A DNA stretch of 40,016 nucleotides. Origin: Polyangia bacterium (lineage in GTDB: Bacteria > Myxococcota_A > Polyangia > Polyangiales > Sandaracinaceae). Of the stretch, positions 18,330 to 24,873 are shown piece after piece (positions within the stretch are counted from its first letter, which is position 1; each line of letters opens with the position of its first letter). The notes below the pieces were generated by a model. That model saw only the letters and a program-made list of their open reading frames with translations, made no database searches and had not been told where the DNA came from. The position numbers and the translations under genes were made by a program. Location of the stretch: assembly GCA_030426845.1 (NCBI GenBank), contig JAUHXR010000047.1, positions 1 to 40,016 of the forward strand. Reading direction: 5' to 3'.

Positions 18330-18356
18330 AAAAGCCCCCGCAGGTCGGGGGCTTTT
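18330..18356 (+). terminator. Rho-independent terminator of the tRNA cluster
   Basis: A perfect 11-bp stem (AAAAGCCCCCG / CGGGGGCTTTT) with a 5-base loop starts six bases after tRNA-Lys and is followed by GCTTTTC. It is a textbook intrinsic terminator. Confidence 0.92.
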
Positions 18357-18659
18357 GCTTTTCCGTCGTCGAGGCTGCCCCAGAGCGGTCGGTGCTGGTG
18401 TCCCGGCCGGTGTCCCGGAAGCGCAGCGTGTGCGGTCTTCGCACCCGCGTGTTAGCGCGCACCCCGGCCGAGGTGTTCGAGCCCGACTTCGCGCAGCCTG
18501 CGTGAGGGAGTCGAGCCCGCCGACACCGAGATGTCCCTCGTCGAGCTCTTCGCCGTGCAGCGTGACGCGGCTGGAGTCGCCGGCCGGAGGCGGGGCATCG
18601 GCGCGGGGCCGGTCGACGGAAGTAGGGAGAACGGAACAGACCAGGCCGTAGACGGGAGC
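18357..18659. other. Intergenic stretch with no convincing gene
   Basis: About 300 bases between the tRNA terminator and the TPR gene. On the reverse strand it reads without stops for a long way, including a peptide-like stretch (SSRVTLHGEELDEGHLGVGG at ~18580-18520), but no start, family or ribosome binding site can be assigned. It could be the decayed end of a gene formerly adjacent to the tRNA cluster. On the forward strand a frame is open from 18531 into the TPR gene, but this part lacks TPR character. Confidence 0.4.
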
Positions 18660-19103
18660 ATGGAGCTGAGCGACGCCGCGCACGCGGAGATCACGCGTCT
18701 CTGCGCCGCGGGCGACGACCTGGCGGACGAGGGACGCTTCGAAGAGGCCATCGCCGAGTACTCGCGAGCCTGGGCCTACCTGCCCGAGCCCAAGCAGCAG
18801 TGGGAGGCGGCCACGTTCATTCTCGCGGCGATCGGGGACGCGAACTTCCTCCGCGGTGCGTTCGCCCATGGCCGAGAGAGTCTGGCCGCGGCGATGCATT
18901 GCCCGGGCGCGATCGGGAATCCGTTCCTCCACCTGCGCCTGGGCCAGTGCCAGCTCGAGCTGGGTCAGCACGAGCGGGCCGCCGACGAGCTCGCTCGGGC
19001 CTACATGGGCGCGGGCTACGACATCTTCTCGAACGACGACCCCAAGTACTTCGCGTTCCTGAAGACTCGCCTCCAGCCGCCGCCGGGCGGCTGGGAGGCG
19101 TGA
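18660..19103 (+). CDS. Small TPR-repeat protein
   Basis: A 147-residue soluble protein made of about three TPR-like helix pairs (RFEEAIAEYSRAWAYLP; LRGAFAHGRESLAAAMHCPG; LHLRLGQCQLELGQHERAAD). It has a conserved-looking end (GYDIFSNDDPKYFAFLKTRL then PPPGGWEA). Small stand-alone proteins of this type often occur near polymorphic-toxin genes, where they are thought to act as immunity or chaperone factors; that association is from memory. No toxin gene is visible here, only fragments downstream. The ATG at 18660 is chosen because the TPR pattern begins there; an upstream ATG at 18531 gives a Gly/Arg-rich extension. Confidence 0.82.
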   Translation: MELSDAAHAEITRLCAAGDDLADEGRFEEAIAEYSRAWAYLPEPKQQWEAATFILAAIGDANFLRGAFAHGRESLAAAMHCPGAIGNPFLHLRLGQCQLELGQHERAADELARAYMGAGYDIFSNDDPKYFAFLKTRLQPPPGGWEA

Positions 19104-19313
19104 GCGCTAGCGCGAGGCGTAGGCGAGGACATCCGACCGACCTTGTCTTCGAGGCCCGCGAGGGTGCTCGAGAACCCCAGTGGTCCGGTGATCGGCGGCC
19201 GCCGGCGGCCCTCCACCCCATCCGCCGGTCCGCGCCCGCGACTCCGCGGAATCACACGAGCGCAATCCGGTACGCGGCTTGCGGTCTCGAGGTGCCCGGG
19301 GCCCCCGCGATGA

Positions 19314-19529
19314 GACAAAGACGACGAGCTGCGCCGACGCGTCCAGGAGCGCGTCGCGCACTACGAGGCCGACGCGCTCGCCCGCGCGAAGCGCGAGGCC
19401 GAATCTTCCTCGGCGCCCGCCGACGTGAGGCGCTTCGCCGTCAACGACCGCGCCGGCTCGTGGGAGGAGCTGGGGGCGCCAACGTCGGATGGATCTTCCT
19501 CCTGCGCTCCCTACAATCTCGTGCACTGA
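19314..19529 (+). pseudogene. 5'-truncated gene remnant, charged C-terminal fragment
   Basis: A 71-codon open frame directly follows an in-frame TGA at 19311 and contains no plausible start codon near its beginning, yet it has coding character. It is charged and helical (DDELRRRVQERVAHYEADAL, then ARAKREAE), followed by VRRFAVNDRAGSWEELGAP and a Ser/Cys-containing end (CAPYNLVH). I read it as the 3' end of a lost gene, possibly the toxin-like or unknown partner of the TPR gene 210 bp upstream. Its stop overlaps the end of the convergent Cys-rich lipoprotein gene by 19 bp. The 210 bp before it hold nothing recognisable. Confidence 0.4.
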
Positions 19530-20029
19530 GCGGCGGCGACCTCGACGCAAGCTTCTCGAAGCGCGTCATCGAAGCACTCGTTCCAAGCTGCGATCTCGGG
19601 GGCGCACTCGATGTCGAAGCAGTCGAGGTTGAGTCGGTTGGGCGCTTCGTAGATGGACGCACCCGCGCAACGCTCGTCGATGCAGCACGAGACCTCTGCC
19701 CAGACGTCGTCGCAGTCGGCCCGCCGATTGATGCATGCGACGGTGTGGAGCGCGTTGCAGACCGAACAGGTCTCCACGTCGGCGTCATCGACGGTAAACG
19801 CGCGCAGGCATTCCAAGTTGCGGTCGGGGCACCCTTCGAGAGATCGGTTGGCCGCCTCGCTGCACGGACGGCAGTCGGGCCCGACGACACGTTCTCCACA
19901 TTCGTTCGGCTGCTCGATATCCCAATCGCGGCAGCCGGCGTCGGGGAGGGGATCCGAGGCATCGAGGCTGAACGATTGGAAACAACCCGTCAGCCCGACT
20001 GCGGCCACGATCAACAAAGCAAAGCGCAT
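19511..20029 (-). CDS. Cys-rich lipoprotein
   Basis: A 172-residue predicted lipoprotein with a clean signal sequence and lipobox (MRFALLIVAAVGLTGC, Cys16). The mature protein has about 20 cysteines, many in close pairs (CRPCSEA, CSVCNALH, CCIDERC), consistent with a disulfide-rich surface domain as is common in large myxobacterial genomes. It has no known family that I can name. Base composition is noticeably less GC-biased than its neighbours, with more A/T at wobble positions, which could reflect later acquisition. It is the only minus-strand gene in this part. Confidence 0.82.
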   Translation of the reverse strand: MRFALLIVAAVGLTGCFQSFSLDASDPLPDAGCRDWDIEQPNECGERVVGPDCRPCSEAANRSLEGCPDRNLECLRAFTVDDADVETCSVCNALHTVACINRRADCDDVWAEVSCCIDERCAGASIYEAPNRLNLDCFDIECAPEIAAWNECFDDALREACVEVAAAQCTRL

Positions 20030-20164
20030 CGCCCGCTCCGTAGCGAACCCCACGGGCCTTGTCGACTCGCTGCCTGCAGCAACGCCGGAGCCTCCCGCCG
20101 CCCCTCGGCGCGGCTCGGTAGTCGAGGACTCCAAGGTGGAACGTCGCTCGCGGTCGAACCGCCC

Positions 20165-20629
20165 ATGACCCCTCGACTCGTCGCCCTTCTCGCCGGCCTC
20201 GCCGCTCTCACCGTGGTCGTCGCGGCCGCGCCCGCCCACGCCTGCCGGTGTGGGGGACCGACGCGCGCGGGGGAGGCGCTGCGCGACGCGGACGTGGCGT
20301 TCCTCGGGACGGTGACCGCGGTGCGCTATCGCGAGGTGAACGGGATCCGCATCGAGGCCGAGGCGGACTTCCAGATCGAGCGCTCCTATCGCGGGGTGAG
20401 CGCGCCCACGTACACGGCGACCTTCGACGGGACGAGCTGCGACCTCGGCGGGCTCGAGGTGGGGGAGACCTGGTTGGTGTTCCTGCGCGAGGGCAGCGGG
20501 CTCCACCTCCGGAAGTGTCAGGGCTCGCGTGAGGGTCGGGCCGCGCGGCGATGGGCGCGCGCGCTCGACCGGGCCGCCGCGGAGCGACCGGGTCGACGCA
20601 GCCCCAACGCCCGCCGCCCCACGCCCTGA
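20165..20629 (+). CDS. Secreted TIMP/NTR-like protein
   Basis: A 154-residue exported protein. The signal peptide (MTPRLVALLAGLAALTVVVA to AHA) is followed directly by CRCGGPTRAGEALRDADVAF. A mature N-terminal Cys-x-Cys followed by VAFLGTVTAVRY and a beta-barrel-like strand pattern is the signature of netrin-like/TIMP-type domains, in which the free N-terminal Cys can chelate a metalloprotease zinc. Two further Cys residues (TSCDLGG, RKCQGS) could pair with the first two. A basic Arg/Pro tail follows. The TIMP-like assignment rests on this motif arrangement, not on a search; the inhibitory role is speculation. Confidence 0.82.
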   Translation: MTPRLVALLAGLAALTVVVAAAPAHACRCGGPTRAGEALRDADVAFLGTVTAVRYREVNGIRIEAEADFQIERSYRGVSAPTYTATFDGTSCDLGGLEVGETWLVFLREGSGLHLRKCQGSREGRAARRWARALDRAAAERPGRRSPNARRPTP

Positions 20630-20646
20630 GAGGCGCCTGGCGCCCG

Positions 20647-20662
20647 CCGTTCTCGAGAACGG
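20647..20662. promoter_or_regulatory. Perfect 16-bp palindrome upstream of a lipoprotein gene
   Basis: CCGTTCTCGAGAACGG is exactly self-complementary, lying 18 bp after the TIMP-like gene stop and 40 bp before the MopE-like gene start. It could be a dimeric regulator operator or a short terminator stem; there is no T-tract. A purine stretch GGAAGGAGG follows immediately. Confidence 0.4.
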
Positions 20663-20702
20663 AAGGAGGTTTGCGGCGCCGCGCTGCGCTACCCTGGTGC
20701 CC

Positions 20703-21896
20703 ATGGTGAGCCGGGCGAGCGGCCGTCGCGTCCTCCTGTGGGTCAGCCTCCTCGGAGCGGGCTGCGCGCAGGTGCACGTGCCGGCCGGGGACGCGAGCGG
20801 TCGGGACGCGGGCTCGAGCGCCTACGGGACTCGCTACCTCGCGGGCTCGGACCCGTGCAACGACCAAGGGTGGACGAGCTGCGACTGCGCGGTCGGTGTC
20901 GGGATCGCGCGCTGCGCGGGGGGCGCGCAGGGGCCGTGCGAGTGCAAGCCGCCGCTAGCGCCCGACGGGCCCGAGCCGCCCGGCGGCTGCGCGGGAGAAG
21001 CGGAGCAGTGCGACGGCTACGACCGCGACTGCGACGGCGAGGTGGACGAGGCCTGCCTCGACGCGACGGTGCGCGGGACGCTCCCGTTCACGGGGACCGT
21101 GTGGCGCTTTGGCTACGCGCTCGAGTCGGGGAGCTGCAGCGAAGGCTCGTTCCAGTCGTTCTGGCCGACGATGGAGCCCCCGATCCTCGGCGACGTGCCG
21201 TGCATCGAGAGGTACCCGGGCGGGCCGTACCGCGTGGGCCCCGACGGCGCCGTGTACTTCGGCGCGTTCTTCCCGAGAGCTCCGACGGGGATGAGCGGCC
21301 TCCGTCGCGTCGCGCCTGACGGCACGCAGACGGTCGCGGAGACGCCTCCGTGTACGGGCCGCGCCATCCCGCGCTGGGGTGGCTTCGCCTTCGGAGCGGA
21401 CGGGGCCCTCTACTACCGCTGCGGCGACACGGTCTATCGCGACGGCGTAGAGCTCCCCGTCGAGGGGCGGATCGAGGCGGTGCTGGAGTCCGGCGCGCTG
21501 CTGCTGACCGGTGGGGTGGTGGAGGCGATGGCCGACCTCGCCTGGCTCGTCCGCCCCGACGGAGAGGTCCTCTGGGAGCACGCGGTCTCCGGCGTGCGCC
21601 TCGGGATCGACTCGGCCACGGTGGCGGGCGACAGCGTGTTCCTCGCCGCCATCCCGATCGGCGGTCCGGACGAGTGGTGGATGCTCCGGATCGACGCCGA
21701 CGGAACGGAGACGCGGGTTCGCCGCGTCCCCGAGCCCGTCGACTCACGCCTGTGGGCGGACGAGCGGCTGCTCGCGCTGCCCGACGGGCGCTTCTACTAC
21801 GGCAACCTCGAGATCCCGGTCTCCGGCCCGCCGCGCGAGGTCGAGCCGGCGCCCGCGCACCGCTACTGGGCCCACGTCTCGTTCCCTGGACCGTGA
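20703..21896 (+). CDS. Lipoprotein with MopE-like metal-binding motif and propeller-like body
   Basis: A 397-residue predicted lipoprotein (lipobox LLGAGC at ~17-22). After a short linker come Cys-rich segments (CNDQGWTSCDCAVGVGIARC) and a MopE-type motif (EQCDGYDRDCDGEVDEAC), in which an Asp/Cys loop is thought to bind metal. The remaining ~250 residues are strands with repeated G-DGxxYY/xFG units (VGPDGAVYFGAFF; FGADGALYYRCGD; VRPDGEVLWEHAV; IDADGTETRVRRV), a beta-propeller-like pattern. It is probably surface-exposed. I start it at the ATG at 20703 because it opens the signal sequence. It is followed by an RCC1-like gene after 86 bp. Confidence 0.88.
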   Translation: MVSRASGRRVLLWVSLLGAGCAQVHVPAGDASGRDAGSSAYGTRYLAGSDPCNDQGWTSCDCAVGVGIARCAGGAQGPCECKPPLAPDGPEPPGGCAGEAEQCDGYDRDCDGEVDEACLDATVRGTLPFTGTVWRFGYALESGSCSEGSFQSFWPTMEPPILGDVPCIERYPGGPYRVGPDGAVYFGAFFPRAPTGMSGLRRVAPDGTQTVAETPPCTGRAIPRWGGFAFGADGALYYRCGDTVYRDGVELPVEGRIEAVLESGALLLTGGVVEAMADLAWLVRPDGEVLWEHAVSGVRLGIDSATVAGDSVFLAAIPIGGPDEWWMLRIDADGTETRVRRVPEPVDSRLWADERLLALPDGRFYYGNLEIPVSGPPREVEPAPAHRYWAHVSFPGP

Positions 21897-21982
21897 CCTC
21901 CACGGCGGGCCGGGTCACCGAGCCGAGGCCTCGCATCGTTCCGCGCGGACTCGGAGCGTCGTCTCGTGCGACGCTCCTCCGG

Positions 21983-24148
21983 GTGACCTCCTCGACGCGG
22001 TACGCGTGCCTCCTCGCGCTGCTCACGTCCGCCTGCGGCTCGTCGCCGACCGCCGGGGTGGAGGCGCCCGTGCCGGAGCAGGCCCCAGCGGAGGCCGATG
22101 CGCCGGGCGCCTGGACCGCGCAGCGGCTGGCGCGTTCGGGCGAGGGATACGACTCGACCGCCACGGGCTTCTGCTCCATCGACGCCGCGGAGCGCGTGGT
22201 GTGCTGGGGCGCGGCATGGGGCGTGGCCCCTCGGACGGTCGAGGGGCTCGACGACGCGGTCGAGGTGGTGGCCACGCCCACCCACGTCTGCGCGCGGCGG
22301 CGGAGCGGTGAGGTGGCGTGCTCCCGTCGAGGCGGGGGCGACGCCGAGGTGGTGCTCGAGGACACGGTCGACGTCGCGGCGCTCGGCTACGAGCTGTGCG
22401 CGGTGACCCGCGCGGGCGAGGTCACGTGCTGGGGCGGCCCGTGGAGCGAAGACCATCCGTCGTGGCGGCGCTTCCGTGGAGCGGTCGAGCGCTCGCACGC
22501 GATGGCCGGCACGCCCGAGACGTGGCGCCGGCGCGCGCGGCTCGACGGCCTGACCGATGCTGTCGCGCTGCGGGCCAGCGGGCCCGCCGCGGCCCCCCGC
22601 TGGTGTGCGCTGCGGCGCTCGGGCGCGGTCACGTGTTGGGGCGTCGACGAGGAGGCGGGACCGCTGGAGGGGATCGGAGACGCGCTCGATCTGACCCTGG
22701 CGGGGCCGGCGCCGTGTGTGCTCCGCCGCGCGGGTGGCGTCGTGTGCGAGGAGGCCGCCGCCCCCGGCGAGACGTCTATGTGGCGTGCGATCCCACAGAG
22801 CAGCGACGCCCGGGCATTCGTCCGGGGTGCGCCGCTCCGGGACGCCGAGGTCTGCGCGCGCGTCGCCGCGGGCGACCTCGCCTGCTGGCACGCCGACGAT
22901 CGCTTCACGCCTCCGCTCCCCGAAGGGCTGACGGACCTGACGGAGGTGGCGCCGGTGCGCGAACCCGACGCCGTGCGCGGCGCGGCGCGGGCGGACGGGC
23001 TGCCGGAGGCCGGCTGCGCTGCGACGCCCCGCGGGCCGTGGTGCTGGGGGCCGCTCGCGGCGGCGGGTCGCGCGCCGGAGGCCGCGCGCGGACCCGTGGC
23101 GCCCGTCGGGCTGTCTGACGTGGTCGAGCTCACAGCGGGCGACTGGCACACCTGCGCGCGGCGCCGCTCGGGGGAGATCCTGTGCTGGGGCCGCAACGCC
23201 TACCAGGCGCTCGGGGAGCCGACCTACGACCCGCGCGCCGAGGACGCGGTCCCAGCCGTGGCGTCCCCGACCCCGCTCGCGACGCCGGAGGGAGCGCGCG
23301 TCTTCGCCGGCGCAACCGATGTGTGCGCGGTGGACGCGCGCGGCCGGGTCGCGTGCCGGGGGCAGGTCGCCCACGCGATGGAGGCCGGCGGCGCCGCGCC
23401 CGACGACGGCTGGGTCCCCGCGGTCGGGCTCACCGCGCCCGAGCGGCTCGTCACGGGCGTCTACACGTTGTGCGGCCTGCGCCGAAGCCGGGTGTCCTGC
23501 GCGGGCCGCGACGTCCGCCAGCCGGGCCCGCAGCCGCTCGAGGTGCCCAACCGCTTCGCGCCGCTCGCCGCGCTGGGCCCGGCCGTCGATCTGAGCGCCT
23601 ACGCCAACCAGATCTGCGCCGCGGGGCGCGACGGTCGCGTGCGCTGCGTCGGCTCCTACGTCGTCGGGCGACGAGGGGACGCGCGTGCGGCGATGGAGCT
23701 GCCCGCGATCCGCGGCGCCACGCGCGTCCTCCTCGGCGAGCGCAGGGTCTGGGTGCTCGCGGAGGGTCACGTGCGCGCGCTGGCCGAGGAGGCGGAGCCG
23801 CCCTTCGCTTCGCTCGAGGAGGGCGACGGCTGGTGGTACGGCGAGCTCCCCGGGATCGACGACGCCGTCGACCTCACCCCGAGCTGCGCCCTGCGGGACG
23901 GCGGCGCCGTGGTGTGCTGGGGCTGGCTGGCCCGCCTGCTCGGGGCGGAGACCTTCCACCCCGTGACCGTCCCCCTCGAGGGGGCGGCGACTCAGCTCGT
24001 GGGCGCGCCGGGGCACGCGTGCGCGCTGCTGGACAATGGACAGGTTCGTTGCTGGGGCGACGACCGCTTCGAGCAGCTCGGCGACGGCCCGGCCGCGCGG
24101 TGGCTCGACACCCCGGTCGCGGTCGACGGAGAGTGGACCGGCGGCTGA
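21983..24148 (+). CDS. RCC1-like repeat lipoprotein
   Basis: A 721-residue exported protein. The start is placed at the GTG at 21983, which opens a lipoprotein signal (TSSTRYACLLALLTSACGSS). The body shows about 13 copies of a paired-Cys motif Cx(5-9)GxVxCWG, for example CAVTRAGEVTCWG, CARRRSGEILCWG and CALLDNGQVRCWG. Adjacent repeats begin with LxDAVxL-type strands. This is the bacterial regulator-of-chromosome-condensation (RCC1/BLIP-II-like) propeller pattern, seen in many secreted myxobacterial proteins, where cysteines presumably form disulfides. Several copies are degenerate (ACSR, VCEE, ACWH). The role is probably surface binding; the ligand is unknown. Confidence 0.88.
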   Translation: MTSSTRYACLLALLTSACGSSPTAGVEAPVPEQAPAEADAPGAWTAQRLARSGEGYDSTATGFCSIDAAERVVCWGAAWGVAPRTVEGLDDAVEVVATPTHVCARRRSGEVACSRRGGGDAEVVLEDTVDVAALGYELCAVTRAGEVTCWGGPWSEDHPSWRRFRGAVERSHAMAGTPETWRRRARLDGLTDAVALRASGPAAAPRWCALRRSGAVTCWGVDEEAGPLEGIGDALDLTLAGPAPCVLRRAGGVVCEEAAAPGETSMWRAIPQSSDARAFVRGAPLRDAEVCARVAAGDLACWHADDRFTPPLPEGLTDLTEVAPVREPDAVRGAARADGLPEAGCAATPRGPWCWGPLAAAGRAPEAARGPVAPVGLSDVVELTAGDWHTCARRRSGEILCWGRNAYQALGEPTYDPRAEDAVPAVASPTPLATPEGARVFAGATDVCAVDARGRVACRGQVAHAMEAGGAAPDDGWVPAVGLTAPERLVTGVYTLCGLRRSRVSCAGRDVRQPGPQPLEVPNRFAPLAALGPAVDLSAYANQICAAGRDGRVRCVGSYVVGRRGDARAAMELPAIRGATRVLLGERRVWVLAEGHVRALAEEAEPPFASLEEGDGWWYGELPGIDDAVDLTPSCALRDGGAVVCWGWLARLLGAETFHPVTVPLEGAATQLVGAPGHACALLDNGQVRCWGDDRFEQLGDGPAARWLDTPVAVDGEWTGG

Positions 24149-24170
24149 ACGCGCCGGGCTGCGCGAGAGC

Positions 24171-24529
24171 TCAGAAGCGGACCTCGTCGTCGACACAGCC
24201 GCGGACCACTGTGCCTACGCGGTGCACGTGGCCGTCCGCGCTGCCCTCCGCGCTGCCCTCCGCGTTGCCCTCCCGGTTGCCGACGAAGACGTTGAGGCTG
24301 TCCGCGGTTGGCCTCGATGCAGGGGCGGGCAGAGGTCGCTCCCCGTCCGTCGCCGCCGCTCCACCGCCGCTTGGCGGCGCCGCCCCCCGTCGCTTGGTGG
24401 CGCTGCCCCGTCGGCTCCGACGTTCGGCGCGCCGGGGCCGGCGTCGTCGAGGGCGGGGGTGGGGCTCGGCGCAGCGGCCGCGAGGAGGAGGGCGAAGGCG
24501 CGGGCTCGGGTCGTGGGTGGAGGATGCAC
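24171..24529 (-). pseudogene. Frameshifted small secreted protein gene
   Basis: On the minus strand an ATG at 24529 opens a signal-peptide-like stretch (RARAFALLLAAAAPSPTP), but that frame soon becomes Arg-rich. A different frame carries a sensible end (SLNVFVGNREGNAEG, then HVHRVGTVVRGCVDDEVRF) with the stop at 24171. Between them, at ~24366-24411, a ~21-23-bp sequence (CGCTTGGCGGCGCCGCCCC / CGCTTGGTGGCGCTGCCCC) is duplicated with an indel, which would explain the frame change. I read this as a slipped, inactivated gene of the exported-protein type that fills this region, though it may be non-coding. It ends 22 bp from the convergent RCC1-like gene. Confidence 0.4.
24229..24276. repeat. 12-bp tandem repeat (about four copies)
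   Basis: Four 12-bp units close to CTGCCCTCCGCG run in phase with codons of the minus-strand frame, where they would encode the (GN/GS)AE-type repeat near the C-terminus of the frameshifted gene. Units 2 and 3 (24241-24264) are identical; the first and last have two to three changes. Confidence 0.75.
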
Positions 24530-24585
24530 CGCGGTCGCGACGGCTCACCGATCGCGCGCGACCCGTGAGCGCGGCTCGTCTCGCG

Positions 24586-24873
24586 CTACGGGCCGGGACA
24601 CACGAAGTCGGGGGGGCACTCGCCCTCGAGGCCGCAGATGCCGCAGCTCGCGTCGCAGCAGATCTCAGCCCCGCGGCACCGGTTGGGTCCGCACACGACG
24701 CCGGCGCCCGGGGGTGTCGAGGTGGTGGGCGCGCCGGTGTCGGGGCCCGCGTCGTCGGCGGTGGCGGCGTCGGAGATGACGGCGCCGGCGTCCCGATCAC
24801 GCCCGTGGCTGTCCGAGCAGCCGAGGAGCGCGAGGAGCGCGAGCGCGCCGAGGAGCGTGCACGCGCGCCTCAC
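24586..24873 (-). CDS. Small Cys-rich lipoprotein
   Basis: A 95-residue predicted lipoprotein beginning at a GTG at 24873. The signal sequence RRACTLLGALALLALLGC ends in a lipobox Cys. An Asp/Ala/Thr/Pro-rich spacer is followed by a compact C-terminal Cys cluster (CGPNRCRGAEICCDASCGIC then EGECPPDFVCPG), ten Cys in ~40 residues, resembling small disulfide-stabilised modules common in myxobacterial lipoproteins. The start codon overlaps the stop of the upstream FG-GAP gene (GTGA), so translation is probably coupled. The start is chosen for this overlap and for the signal sequence. Confidence 0.82.
   Translation of the reverse strand: MRRACTLLGALALLALLGCSDSHGRDRDAGAVISDAATADDAGPDTGAPTTSTPPGAGVVCGPNRCRGAEICCDASCGICGLEGECPPDFVCPGP

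Noticed and set aside
18240-18330. tRNA-Lys as an attachment site of an integrated element
   Set aside because: No integrase, excisionase or duplicated tRNA 3' end is visible within the window, so an element boundary cannot be supported.
24215-24276. CRISPR-like short repeats
   Set aside because: The 12-bp units are directly adjacent without spacers; it is a simple tandem repeat.
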